Positions 44,669 to 52,809 of a DNA stretch of 64,000 nucleotides are shown here, in pieces. The stretch covers positions 1 through 64,000 of the forward strand of contig PFGG01000075.1 of the NCBI GenBank assembly GCA_002783405.1, given 5' to 3'. The notes under the pieces are model-generated. The model was given only the letters and a program-made list of their open reading frames with translations. It searched no databases and was not told where the DNA came from. Source of the stretch: a bacterium (Candidatus Blackallbacteria) CG13_big_fil_rev_8_21_14_2_50_49_14. GTDB lineage: Bacteria > Cyanobacteriota > Sericytochromatia > UBA7694. Position 1 is the stretch's first letter. Every line of letters starts with the position of its first letter. Made by a program: the position numbers and the translations under genes.

Positions 44669-45522
44669 ATATGTATGGTAGCGTCCAGAAGACCCGGAAA
44701 CGCTGAATGTAGAGCATCTTTAACCTGATGAGAAAGCTCATGCGCCTGCGTCACCCGCAGATTGGGGTCCACCCAAATATGCAACTCCAGATAAATCGCA
44801 TCAGACAAGCCGTGGGCCCGGATCTGATGACAATCATACACCCCTGACACGGCTTTGACTTTTTCGCGCACAAGCTCGCGATCAATTGGGGTTTGGTCAA
44901 TTAAAATTCCCAGATTTTCACGAAAAAGCTGTACCGCCATTTTGCCAATCACCAGGGTAATCCCGAGAGAAACCAAGAGGTCCAACCAATACCAGCGCAG
45001 GGTAATCGCCCCCAATGAAACCAAAACAGAAAGTGAAACCAAGACATCGCTGCGGGTATGCATGGCATCCGAAAGCAAAAGGTGGCTGTTGAAGGCTTTG
45101 CCCGCACGGGTTTCATACCAAACCACCCAGAAATTGATCAGCACCCCCACCACCATGATCACGAATGAAAAAACTGAAACCTCAGGGGTGACAGGAGCCG
45201 AAAGCCGTGAGGCCACTTCTTTAATAATTTCCAGACAGGTCAGCCCCAACATCACGGCGATCAGCATTGAGGCAACGATTTCAGCCTTGCGGTGCCCATA
45301 GGGATGATCCTCATCGGGAGGATCAAAGGCATAGGCCACTGCTACAAAGCCCACGATATTGGAAGTGCTGTCCATTAGGGAGTGAAAACCATCAGCCACC
45401 ATGCTGAGGGTATGGGTAAAATAGCCATAGCCCAGTTTGGCCAGGGCAATCACCAGATTGAGCACAAACGTAATCGCCAAAACCCTTACAATCTGAGACT
45501 TGCGCACACTTAAATCGAGCAT
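44647..45522 (-). CDS. CDF-family metal cation exporter
   Basis: This 291-residue protein has six membrane helices (within about 10-205) and a C-terminal ferredoxin-like dimer domain. Metal-site residues are in helix 2 (DGFHSLMDS) and helix 5 (DAMHTRSDV), each HxxxD, the pattern usually associated with Zn2+ transport. The conserved DHPYGHRKAE motif follows helix 2. It exports divalent metal by proton antiport. No metalloregulator gene is adjacent. Confidence 0.94.
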   Translation of the reverse strand: MLDLSVRKSQIVRVLAITFVLNLVIALAKLGYGYFTHTLSMVADGFHSLMDSTSNIVGFVAVAYAFDPPDEDHPYGHRKAEIVASMLIAVMLGLTCLEIIKEVASRLSAPVTPEVSVFSFVIMVVGVLINFWVVWYETRAGKAFNSHLLLSDAMHTRSDVLVSLSVLVSLGAITLRWYWLDLLVSLGITLVIGKMAVQLFRENLGILIDQTPIDRELVREKVKAVSGVYDCHQIRAHGLSDAIYLELHIWVDPNLRVTQAHELSHQVKDALHSAFPGLLDATIHIEPADLP

Positions 45523-45550
45523 ATCATCATTCCTGTCTAAAAATGCAAAA

Positions 45551-45570
45551 CGGGGAAGAAATCTTCCCCG
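45551..45570 (-). terminator. ssrA terminator
   Basis: A perfect palindromic stem (CGGGGAAGA/TCTTCCCCG) lies 10 bp past the tmRNA 3' end and is followed on the minus strand by TTTTGCATTTTTA. Confidence 0.85.
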
Positions 45571-45580
45571 TTTGCTTCAG

Positions 45581-45973
45581 TGGAGATGGCGAGAATCGAA
45601 CTCGCGTCCACGCAACCCACTATACGAACGTCTACAGAACGTAGTCTGTGTATTAAAAATTTCATCTGGATTCACTCCCACAGACAGGATCAAATCCAAA
45701 CTAACTGATGATCTTTCTGTTCAGCTTATCAGTATCAGCTAATCAGGCAACCACTATTTAGGCCCACTCTACTTCCGTGGCCCGAAGCAGAATGGGGCTT
45801 TCCTTTATTTAGGCAGCAACCGCCACGCGAGCGGGTGCAGCTTTCAACGAAGGAAGGGCAAACAGATTTTTCTTGTTTGCGTTTAAATTTTTGCCGATAG
45901 TTTTACGAGAACATCGACATTCTCGGCCCGCAGTCCGTACGATGATGTCAAGTGTCGAAGCCTTTACATCCCC
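45581..45973 (-). ncRNA. ssrA: transfer-messenger RNA
   Basis: This 393-nt one-piece tmRNA rescues stalled ribosomes. The 5' end GGGGATG pairs with CATCTCC at the 3' end; TTCGATTCTCGCC is the T-arm. The 3' CCA is not encoded (discriminator A is followed by CTG). The tag frame runs from the GCA resume codon (45880) to TAA (45809): 23 residues starting ANKKNLFALPSLK and ending AARVAVAA-like (PARVAVAA). The hydrophobic Ala-Ala end is the usual signal for ClpXP-type proteases. Confidence 0.96.
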
Positions 45974-45983
45974 GTGTAGGTTT

Positions 45984-46013
45984 ATCTTAGCACAGCGATT
46001 TTGTGCAATACAA
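45984..46013 (-). promoter_or_regulatory. ssrA promoter
   Basis: On the minus strand TTGTAT and TAAGAT are separated by 18 bp; the tmRNA 5' end (GGGG) lies 11 bp past the -10 box. Confidence 0.65.
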
Positions 46014-46018
46014 GCGGA

Positions 46019-46777
46019 TCAGTCGAGGTAGTCGGGGTAAGGCAGAATGGCCTGGGCGTCAAAATAATAAAAGGTTTCAAGCGAATAGGGCCCAATGCCC
46101 ATCGACTTCAGCTGAGCTCCCACCGGATGCTTGCCAAAAACCACCATTGAGGCTTCAGGTGAACGCGAAGAGGTCAGTGAACACTGCATTTTGACCTTGT
46201 TTTCGCAGACAATATTCTGCTTGATCGAGTAAAATTTGAGTTCTTTGTCCTGCTCACGCACGTATTCCGGGCGCTTGACGCGCAGGGTGAGAATCCGCTC
46301 TTCTTCAATCAGCTCAGTTTCCTGGGTACGGGGGTCGAGCATTTGATGGTTGATTTCAGCCAGAAAAATCGGGTAGCCCCAAATTTCGGTGCGGGCTTCA
46401 AAGGCTTCGCTGCTGGAAACCCCTTCTTTATAAATATAAAAGCCCTTATTGCCCCACGACTCTTCAAACCAGAGCGGCAGATAGGAAGGGGCCGGCCATT
46501 TGCCCAAGGTGACGGGAATGGCAATCGCCACCGAACGGTAAGGAGGAATGGAACCGTGCTGCACATGGGTTTGAATCATGGCCAGCGCACTGCGGTTATT
46601 GCCTCTGCGCACGGGATGCACCCGTTCATGGGGCATCATGGGCAAGAGAGGCTCTAAGCCACATTCAAAATAGGAAACGACTATTTCAGAACGGTACAGG
46701 CGAATCGGCATTTCAATGCCCGACTGCCCATCGGTCGTGACCTGAAGATCCTCAAAGATACTTTTGTGCCTGCTCAT
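46019..46777 (-). CDS. acetoacetate-decarboxylase-fold protein lacking the catalytic Lys
   Basis: This 252-residue protein matches the ADC superfamily: SVAIAIPVTLGKW, GFYIYKEGVSSSEAFEARTEIWGYPIFLAEI and LTLRVKRPEY. In true acetoacetate decarboxylases the REIWG(F/Y)P segment is followed by a Lys pair that forms the Schiff base; here it is IF. Decarboxylase activity is therefore doubtful, and a hydrolase/lyase or binding role is likelier. Its stop is about 46 bp from the ssrA 5' end on the same strand. No neighbour hints at a pathway. Confidence 0.78.
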   Translation of the reverse strand: MSRHKSIFEDLQVTTDGQSGIEMPIRLYRSEIVVSYFECGLEPLLPMMPHERVHPVRRGNNRSALAMIQTHVQHGSIPPYRSVAIAIPVTLGKWPAPSYLPLWFEESWGNKGFYIYKEGVSSSEAFEARTEIWGYPIFLAEINHQMLDPRTQETELIEEERILTLRVKRPEYVREQDKELKFYSIKQNIVCENKVKMQCSLTSSRSPEASMVVFGKHPVGAQLKSMGIGPYSLETFYYFDAQAILPYPDYLD

Positions 46778-47012
46778 GCAGGTATTTTAACATCTTTCAG
46801 GCAGAGCCGAAAGAAGCAGGTGGCTGGAACAGAGGATTCTCACCCCGAGAAAATTCTGAGATAAAACTTTTTTCCCAGACCCCCAAAATCTCTTTTGAAG
46901 ACATAAAAGCCCCCACTCCTCTTCACAAGGAAGAAAGCAAGAGGAGCCTAACCCACACTTCAAACAATCGCTTTGGAAGGTCTCGTAATCCGATCTCAAA
47001 TCATGTTACGCT
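46778..47012. other. intergenic region beside the TnpB element
   Basis: No credible gene was found. The part next to the ADC-like gene may hold its promoter (TAAAAT, 9 bp before the ATG, on the minus strand). The rest appears to be host flank of the TnpB element. Confidence 0.4.
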
Positions 47013-47019
47013 GTGTCTG

Positions 47020-47180
47020 ACATCCTCCCCCCCTATAAGGAAAGAGGTTCCTGATTCAACGAGCGAACTTGTTTAAACTCTGTTCCCAGATTCAGACAGC
47101 GGTTCATCTCTTCTCAGGCGTTTCGACATCTCTGTGATGCCCGGTTTCTGTGTGCCCCACAGTACCGATCAATGCTAATC
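47020..47180 (-). ncRNA. predicted omega RNA overlapping the tnpB 3' end
   Basis: TnpB nucleases use an RNA transcribed from the tnpB 3' end through the right end of the element. Here the region holds a terminal hairpin (47024-47047, about 9 bp with G-U pairs) and GTTTAAAC palindromic sequence before it. Boundaries are inferred from the family; no fold was computed. Confidence 0.4.
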
Positions 47181-48258
47181 CTTTACTAAGTATATTCAAT
47201 GCAGCATTGTGGTCTCGGTCTAGTTCTAAACCGCACGAATCACAACGATGCACCCGTTCATTCAGACTTTTTACAACCCTTTTACCACAACCACTGCAAG
47301 CTTGACTGGTATGATGGGCAGGAACTAAAACCAAAGCTTTGGAAAAAACTTGACTGAAATACTCTAACCATCGCTTAAGTTGATGCCAGCTTGCATCAGA
47401 AATTGCTTTTGCTAAGGTGTGGTTTTTCAGCATATTCTTTATTTGAAGATTTTCAATGACGACAAAATCGTAAGATTGGTACAACGCCCTCGCTGCCTTA
47501 ATGGCGAAGTCTTTACGCTGTCTTTGTACTTTCAAATGTTTTTTAGCCAAGCGTTTGATTTGTTTTCTTCGATTGGATGAGCCTTCTTGTTTTCTTGAAA
47601 GTTTGCGGTGTTCTCGTTTAAGGGCTTTTTCTGACTGTTTCAAGACCCTGGGATTTTCTAGGATATGACCAAGGCTATCCGTCCAAAGATGTCTGATGCC
47701 CATATCTAAACCCACAATAGAGCCTGTGCTTGCAAGGCATTCTTTGCGGTCAATATCTAAACAAAATTGCGCATAATACCCATCAGCACGGCGCACAAGA
47801 CGTACTCGCTTAATTTGATCTTGAAAGCCATTCAGGCATTGTTTGCCAATCAGTTTGAGAGTGCCAATGCCACACTTATCTGAAAAAAGAATTCGTTTGC
47901 AGCCTTCAACAAGCTTCCAGCCAGAGCGTTTGTACTCAACAGAACGATTATCCTTTTGGAATTTAGGATAACCCTTTTGACCGGAAATCTTTTTCTTACA
48001 ATTTTCAAAAAAATTTGAAATAGCACTCCAGGCTCTTTCCGTGGCTTGCTGTCTGGCTGTTGAATTCAGTTTATCTGAAAATTCAAACTCTTTAGGAAGA
48101 GAAGCAGCCAGTTTGTAGAGATCATTCTTGCCTGCACCCCGGTTATCGACCCAATATCTTACAGCTTTGTTTCTGATAAACTGCACAATACGAATGGCCT
48201 CATCTATTGCTTGATATTGATGAGGTTTGCCTTTGAGCTTGAATTCATACACTAACAT
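47104..48258 (-). CDS. tnpB: TnpB RNA-guided endonuclease (IS605 OrfB family)
   Basis: The protein has 384 residues from the ATG at 48258; the upstream ATG at 48273 falls on a TATAAT box and is unlikely. The RuvC-type nuclease is complete: Asp in VGLDMGIRHLW, Glu in VIENLQIKNM and Asp in LELDRDHNAALN. A zinc ribbon (CSGCG ... CDSCG) lies between the last two. The N-terminal helix-turn-helix/wedge region is present and no frameshift is seen, so the protein should be active. Homologues nick or cut DNA next to a short target-adjacent motif, guided by omega RNA, which helps keep the element at its locus. Confidence 0.95.
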   Translation of the reverse strand: MLVYEFKLKGKPHQYQAIDEAIRIVQFIRNKAVRYWVDNRGAGKNDLYKLAASLPKEFEFSDKLNSTARQQATERAWSAISNFFENCKKKISGQKGYPKFQKDNRSVEYKRSGWKLVEGCKRILFSDKCGIGTLKLIGKQCLNGFQDQIKRVRLVRRADGYYAQFCLDIDRKECLASTGSIVGLDMGIRHLWTDSLGHILENPRVLKQSEKALKREHRKLSRKQEGSSNRRKQIKRLAKKHLKVQRQRKDFAIKAARALYQSYDFVVIENLQIKNMLKNHTLAKAISDASWHQLKRWLEYFSQVFSKALVLVPAHHTSQACSGCGKRVVKSLNERVHRCDSCGLELDRDHNAALNILSKGLALIGTVGHTETGHHRDVETPEKR

Positions 48259-48284
48259 AGGGTTATTATACAAAAATTCAGACC

Positions 48285-48332
48285 CAATCTGATAGTGTTA
48301 AAATAGCTCAATCTGATAGTGTTAGAATAGTT
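48285..48332. repeat. 24-bp tandem direct repeat near the tnpB left end
   Basis: Two 24-bp units starting CAATCTGATAGTGTTA are adjacent, differing at two positions. They lie between tnpB and the start of the plus-strand operon. Each contains a TAAAAT/TAGAAT box. They could be binding sites of the element end or of a host regulator. Confidence 0.65.
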
Positions 48333-48364
48333 AGTAAGATGTTATTATCACCCGTCTAACGATT

Positions 48365-48430
48365 GATACGCCTTTTATCTCATACCGACACCCCAAAGGT
48401 GCCTGAAAAGAAGGGGCCTGACGGCGTATC
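48365..48430 (+). other. possible structured leader upstream of the small helical gene
   Basis: GATACGCC (48365-48372) and GGCGTATC (48423-48430) can close a stem enclosing CACC/GGTG and GCCTG-containing segments. It lies about 35 bp before the next start codon. It may be a leader RNA fold or an old inverted repeat of the element. Confidence 0.35.
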
Positions 48431-48463
48431 CAGTAAAAGCCGCAATTAACAAGGAGTTTCACG

Positions 48464-48781
48464 ATGGTTCCCAAATTTTTCAAATACGCCCTGACCCTGC
48501 AAGCCGAGCTTTTGGCCATGGTCAGCGAAGAAATTCACAACAAAGCCGAAGATTTCGTGCGCCAGAATTCCGATGAAGGCTATGAAGCCTACCTTTCACA
48601 ACTGGTCGACAATATCGAAAAAACCGTAGACACCCTGGCCACCCCCTTGGAGCCCCTGATTAAAACCGTCAACAAGCTGCAGGAAGATTTGCACCTGGGC
48701 ACGCCCATGTCCCTCTCAGAAACCCTCGATCGCATGACGGAACATGTGCGCAGCATGCGTAAAAAACCTGAAGAAGCCTGA
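48464..48781 (+). CDS. small helical protein, unknown function
   Basis: This 105-residue protein is preceded by AAGGAG. It is mostly alpha-helical and amphipathic (KYALTLQAELLAMVSEEIHNKAEDFV, LSQLVDNIEKTVDTLATPLEPLIKTVNKL), suggesting self-association or a phasin-like surface-binding helix bundle. No signal peptide or membrane helix. Its stop is 14 bp before the DUF4032 gene, so the two are one transcript. No family recognised. Confidence 0.72.
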   Translation: MVPKFFKYALTLQAELLAMVSEEIHNKAEDFVRQNSDEGYEAYLSQLVDNIEKTVDTLATPLEPLIKTVNKLQEDLHLGTPMSLSETLDRMTEHVRSMRKKPEEA

Positions 48782-48795
48782 TTCTTACAGCAACC

Positions 48796-50004
48796 GTGAC
48801 CTTTATCTCCTCTTTGCGCCCAGGGCACCCCGATTTTCTCGATCTGCCCTGGGATCAGCCCTTGGAAAAATGGGTCGGGCTTTGCCCCCGGCTTGAAGAT
48901 CTGCCTGTCGGCCTGAGCCGTCATCCGGTGGTTTTTGTAAGCTATCCCGAAGGGCTCTATGCACTGAAAGAACTGCCCGAACAGCTGGCTGAAAAAGAAT
49001 ACAATCTGCTGCGCCAGATCGAAGAGAAGCATCTGCCCGTGGTGCAACCCGTGGGCCAGGTCATTTTGGCCAAGCGCAGTGTCTTGATCACCCGCTATCT
49101 GGATCATTCCCTACCCTACCGCAGTCTGTTTTTGCGCCAAAGCTTAAAGGGCTATCGCAATTCTCTGCTCGATGCCATTGCCAGTCTGCTGGTGCAATTG
49201 CATCTGGCCGGCGTGTATTGGGGCGACTGCTCACTATCTAACGCCCTCTTCCGACGCGATGCCGGGGCTTTGCAGGCCTATCTGGTCGATGCTGAAACCT
49301 CAGAAATTCACGAAACACTATCCGACAGTCTGCGTTCCTACGAGCTGGATGTCATGGAAGAAAATATCAGCGGTTCGCTGGCCGATCTGGCCGCCATGGG
49401 CGCTTTGCCCGAAGACTATCCGATTTTTGAAACCGGCGCCTATATCCGTGAGCGCTACGAACATCTCTGGAAAGAGATCAACCGCGAAGAAATTGTACGC
49501 AAAGAAGAAACCTACCGCATCCAGGAGCGAATCCGGGCTTTAAATACCTTGGGATTCTCAGTCGACGAGGTCGTGCTGCAACCCGCCTCAGATGGCGAAC
49601 GCCTGCGTATGCGCGCCCAGGTCACAGATCGCAGCTTTCACAAGGAAATGCTGCATGCCCTGACCGGCCTCGAAGCAGAAGAACAACAGGCCCGCAAAAT
49701 GATGAACGAAATTCAGGAACTGCGGGCCCACCTCGTCAACCAAAACAACCGCAGCACCCCTGTCAGCGTCGCGGCCTATAAATGGCTGAATGAAACCTAC
49801 CAAACGGTTTTAGACACGATCAAAAGCAAGCAGATGCAAGCCGACCCGCTGGAACTCTATTGCCAGGTTCTGGAACACAAATGGTATCTCTCCGAACAGG
49901 CCGCGCAGGATGTGGGCCACCAGAAAGCGCTCGAAGACTATCTCACCCACATTCTTCCCAGCAGCACCGAACTCTCTCCACCCCTGGAGAACGAAAAAGA
50001 TTAA
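48796..50004 (+). CDS. DUF4032 kinase-like protein
   Basis: The protein has 402 residues and starts with GTG at 48796. The N-terminal half has a lipopolysaccharide-kinase/aminoglycoside-kinase-like fold: GLYALKELPEQLAEKEYNLLR (Lys and Glu), HLAGVYWGDCSLSNALF (Asp-Asn of the catalytic loop) and LVDAETSEIHE in place of DFG. The C-terminal half is the DUF4032 helical domain (KEETYRIQERIRALNTLGFSVDE). Targets are unknown. Confidence 0.85.
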   Translation: MTFISSLRPGHPDFLDLPWDQPLEKWVGLCPRLEDLPVGLSRHPVVFVSYPEGLYALKELPEQLAEKEYNLLRQIEEKHLPVVQPVGQVILAKRSVLITRYLDHSLPYRSLFLRQSLKGYRNSLLDAIASLLVQLHLAGVYWGDCSLSNALFRRDAGALQAYLVDAETSEIHETLSDSLRSYELDVMEENISGSLADLAAMGALPEDYPIFETGAYIRERYEHLWKEINREEIVRKEETYRIQERIRALNTLGFSVDEVVLQPASDGERLRMRAQVTDRSFHKEMLHALTGLEAEEQQARKMMNEIQELRAHLVNQNNRSTPVSVAAYKWLNETYQTVLDTIKSKQMQADPLELYCQVLEHKWYLSEQAAQDVGHQKALEDYLTHILPSSTELSPPLENEKD

Positions 50005-50232
50005 GATTTGGTGATCAATTCTCTCACGTTTCGTTAAAAATCGTGTTAAATTGAAGGATGGTTCTCTGCTCTAATCTGAGCTATTCTCTGTCTTTTTCGC
50101 CGCCTTTTCAGATCTTGGCCGCAAGGAGTTGAATCCTTGGGGGCACGCTCAAGGGTGAAAAAAACCAGAAACATGACAGCATCTATGAAAAATACACGAA
50201 ACTAGAAGAAAGGATTTGGCAAACGCACTACC
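50005..50232 (+). other. long leader region upstream of hppA
   Basis: Together with the small frame that follows, this is a 389-bp region before hppA. It has a hairpin (CAAGGA/TCCTTG, about 50121-50139) and G-rich single-strand segments (GGGGGC, AAGGGTGAA). No riboswitch consensus could be confirmed by eye. A promoter is expected here, but none is convincing. Confidence 0.4.
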
Positions 50233-50394
50233 ATGAAGAAAACGTCCATTTCTGGCCTCTTACAGATGACCGCCTTGCGCCCCCTGCGCATGACCCGGTT
50301 TGAGGCTGGGCAAAGATCAGCCCATTCAGGCCCCATGGCCCGGACCCGTAGTGTCGTTCATGCCAAAACGGCAGACGTGGAGGCAGTATTTTAA
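50233..50394 (+). CDS. possible 53-residue leader ORF overlapping hppA
   Basis: The frame starts MKKTSISGLLQMTALRPLRM and ends with a TAA whose last base is the A of the hppA ATG (TAATG). The product is basic and Arg/His-rich, with no hydrophobic helix. GGAGG just inside its 3' end serves hppA. Whether it is translated is unknown; a frame this long can arise by chance. Confidence 0.3.
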   Translation: MKKTSISGLLQMTALRPLRMTRFEAGQRSAHSGPMARTRSVVHAKTADVEAVF

Positions 50395-52583
50395 TGCAAT
50401 CTATGATTCTTTTTTTAATTCCCATTTTGGGATTGTTGGGCTTGGGCGTAATGGCCTATAAGTCCGCATGGGTCAGCCGCCAGGACGCGGGTGATGCCAA
50501 TATGGTTGAGCTCTCAGGCTATATTGCCGAGGGGGCAATGGCCTTCTTGAAAGCAGAATGGAAAATTCTGAGCTATTTCGTCGTGATCGCAGGCGTTTTG
50601 CTGGCTTGGTCAGGTACTTTGGTGCCGACCTCTTCGCCTATCATCGCCGTATCCTTCGTGATCGGCGCGGTCTTCAGTGCCACCGCTGGCTATTTTGGCA
50701 TGAAAATTGCCACCAAAGCCAATGTACGCACCACCCATGCCGCCCGTACCGACCTCAAAGGCGCTTTAAAAGTAGCCTTTACCGGGGGCACCGTCATGGG
50801 TCTGGGTGTGGCCGGCTTGGCTGTTCTCGGCCTGGGCTCGCTGTTTATCGTCTTTTATAATGTTTACGTGGTCAGCACCGGTGGTACAGTCAACGGCGTG
50901 GCCATGGAAAAAGCGCTCGAAGTACTGGCGGGTTTCTCGCTCGGTGCTGAATCGATTGCACTCTTTGCCCGTGTGGGCGGCGGGATTTATACCAAAGCCG
51001 CTGACGTGGGCGCCGACCTGGTTGGCAAAGTAGAAGCCGGCATCCCTGAAGATGACGTCAGAAACCCAGCAACCATCGCAGATAACGTCGGTGATAACGT
51101 CGGCGACGTCGCCGGCATGGGCGCTGACCTCTTTGGTTCCTATGTCGCCACCAACCTGGCCACCATGGTACTGGGCCGTGAAATCACAGTCAGCGATAAT
51201 TTCGGAGGCTTGTCCCCGATCCTGCTGCCCATGGTTATTGCCGGTATGGGCATTATCTTCTCAATTATTGGCTGCGCGATGGTGAAAATCTCCGACGATA
51301 AGGGCGATGTACAGAAAGCACTGAATCTGGGCAACTGGACTTCCGTGATTCTGACCACGATTGCCTGCTTTTTCCTGGTGAAATGGATGCTGCCGCCTAG
51401 CATGTCCCTCAGAGGCCATGAATTCACCAGCATGGGTGTTTTCCTGGCGATTCTCGTGGGCTCGATTGTAGGCGCTCTGATGAGTCTTGTCACCGAATTC
51501 TACACCGCCATGGGCAAACGCCCCGTACTCTCGATTGTCAAACAGTCGGATACCGGAGCCGCTACCAATATTATTGGCGGCTTGTCTGTGGGCATGGAAT
51601 CCACCTTGATTCCCACGATTATTCTGGCTGCTGGGATTTACCTCTCTCACCACTTCGCAGGTCTCTATGGGGTCGCCATTGCTGCTGCCGGCATGATGGC
51701 CACCACCGCCATGCAATTGGCGATTGACGCCTTCGGCCCGATTGCGGATAACGCCGGTGGAATCGCTGAAATGAGCGGACTGCCCAAAGAGGTACGTGCC
51801 CGTACCGATATCTTAGATGCCGTGGGCAATACCACTGCGGCAACCGGCAAAGGCTTTGCGATTGCCTCTGCAGCACTGACCGCGCTGGCACTTTTTGCAG
51901 CCTTTGTCGGTCTGGCAGGTATCAGCTCAATCGATATCTACAAAGCCGATGTTCTGGCGGGTCTCTTCGTCGGGGGTATGATTCCCTTCATTTTCTCTTC
52001 GCTGGCGATTGCGGCTGTGGGCCGTGCAGCGATGGAAATGGTGCAGGAAGTACGTCGCCAGTTCCGCGATATTCCCGGCATCATGGAGCACAAAGCCAAA
52101 CCTGAGTACGACAAATGTGTCGCGATCTCAACCCAGGCTTCGATCAAAGAAATGATGCTGCCCGGCTCGATTGCCCTGATCACCCCCGTAATCGTGGGCT
52201 TTGCCTTCGGCCCTGAAGTTTTGGGCGGCCTGCTGGCGGGTGTCACCGTTTCAGGCGTACTGCTCGGCATGTTCCAGAACAATGCCGGTGGCGCATGGGA
52301 CAATGCCAAGAAATCCTTTGAAGCCGGTGTTGAAATCAATGGCAAGATGGAATACAAAGGCAGTGATGCCCACAAAGCATCCGTGACGGGAGATACCGTT
52401 GGCGATCCTTTCAAGGATACCTCTGGCCCCTCCATGAATATTCTGATCAAATTGATGAGTATCGTGGCCTTGATTATTGCCCCGCATATCTCCGTCAAGG
52501 GAGCACATTCCGGCCATGCCGCAGCTCCGGCACAGGTTGAAGTCGTTGCCCAGGCAACCACACCCCATGTCGGTCTGAAGTAG
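50394..52583 (+). CDS. hppA: K+-dependent-type membrane pyrophosphatase
   Basis: This 729-residue pump has about 16 membrane helices and couples pyrophosphate hydrolysis to H+ or Na+ export. Motifs: [36 protein letters not shown] and [11 protein letters not shown]. The segment [16 protein letters not shown] has Ala at the position where K+-independent enzymes have Lys, so K+ stimulation is expected. Ion choice (H+ or Na+) cannot be decided by eye. GGAGG lies 10 bp before the ATG. It ends with an Ala/Val/Gln-rich tail. Confidence 0.97.
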   Translation: MQSMILFLIPILGLLGLGVMAYKSAWVSRQDAGDANMVELSGYIAEGAMAFLKAEWKILSYFVVIAGVLLAWSGTLVPTSSPIIAVSFVIGAVFSATAGYFGMKIATKANVRTTHAARTDLKGALKVAFTGGTVMGLGVAGLAVLGLGSLFIVFYNVYVVSTGGTVNGVAMEKALEVLAGFSLGAESIALFARVGGGIYTKAADVGADLVGKVEAGIPEDDVRNPATIADNVGDNVGDVAGMGADLFGSYVATNLATMVLGREITVSDNFGGLSPILLPMVIAGMGIIFSIIGCAMVKISDDKGDVQKALNLGNWTSVILTTIACFFLVKWMLPPSMSLRGHEFTSMGVFLAILVGSIVGALMSLVTEFYTAMGKRPVLSIVKQSDTGAATNIIGGLSVGMESTLIPTIILAAGIYLSHHFAGLYGVAIAAAGMMATTAMQLAIDAFGPIADNAGGIAEMSGLPKEVRARTDILDAVGNTTAATGKGFAIASAALTALALFAAFVGLAGISSIDIYKADVLAGLFVGGMIPFIFSSLAIAAVGRAAMEMVQEVRRQFRDIPGIMEHKAKPEYDKCVAISTQASIKEMMLPGSIALITPVIVGFAFGPEVLGGLLAGVTVSGVLLGMFQNNAGGAWDNAKKSFEAGVEINGKMEYKGSDAHKASVTGDTVGDPFKDTSGPSMNILIKLMSIVALIIAPHISVKGAHSGHAAAPAQVEVVAQATTPHVGLK

Positions 52584-52662
52584 ATTCGGGATGCCCCGGC
52601 TCCTGTTCGCAGTTGGCAAAGGAGGGGTTCAAAAAAACACTCCTTTGCCAGCGCTTGTACTC

Positions 52663-52705
52663 GGCGAGGCTTTCGTAACCAGATTGTGGATACGAAAACC
52701 TCGCC
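52663..52705 (+). terminator. hppA terminator
   Basis: A long stem (GGCGAGG ... TTTCGTA / TACGAAA ... CCTCGCC) is followed by TTTATTTTTTATC, about 80 bp after the hppA stop. A smaller A/T-flanked hairpin (AAAGGAG/CTCCTTT) precedes it. Confidence 0.85.
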
Positions 52706-52809
52706 TTTATTTTTTATCCCCCTGTTTCAATTTCCCAGGCCAAGCCCAGACCTTTCAAGCGCCCTTAAGGGCCGATCTCCCCAAAAAATGACCCACAGGT
52801 AGCTCACGC

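Larger units (their letters stand above)
47013..48340 (-). mobile_element. IS200/IS605-type solitary tnpB element
   Basis: The element contains tnpB only; no TnpA (Y1 transposase) is present, so it is IS1341-like and non-autonomous. A hairpin at 47024-47047 followed on the minus strand by ATGTCAGA looks like the right end. The left end lies upstream of tnpB, probably near the tandem 24-bp repeats at 48285-48332. Exact ends and the target tetramer could not be fixed from one copy. Confidence 0.55.

Noticed and set aside
45581-45610. tRNA-like 3' end (T-arm and acceptor)
   Set aside because: It is the 3' end of the tmRNA, whose 5' partner lies at 45967-45973, not a separate tRNA.
46787-46999. 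70-codon frame beside the TnpB element
   Set aside because: No ribosome binding site, no recognisable domain, and it spans a presumed promoter region.
50100-50165. Resemblance of GAATCC and GGGGGC segments upstream of hppA to a c-di-AMP riboswitch
   Set aside because: Only short consensus pieces match and their order and spacing do not fit by eye; not called without a covariance search.
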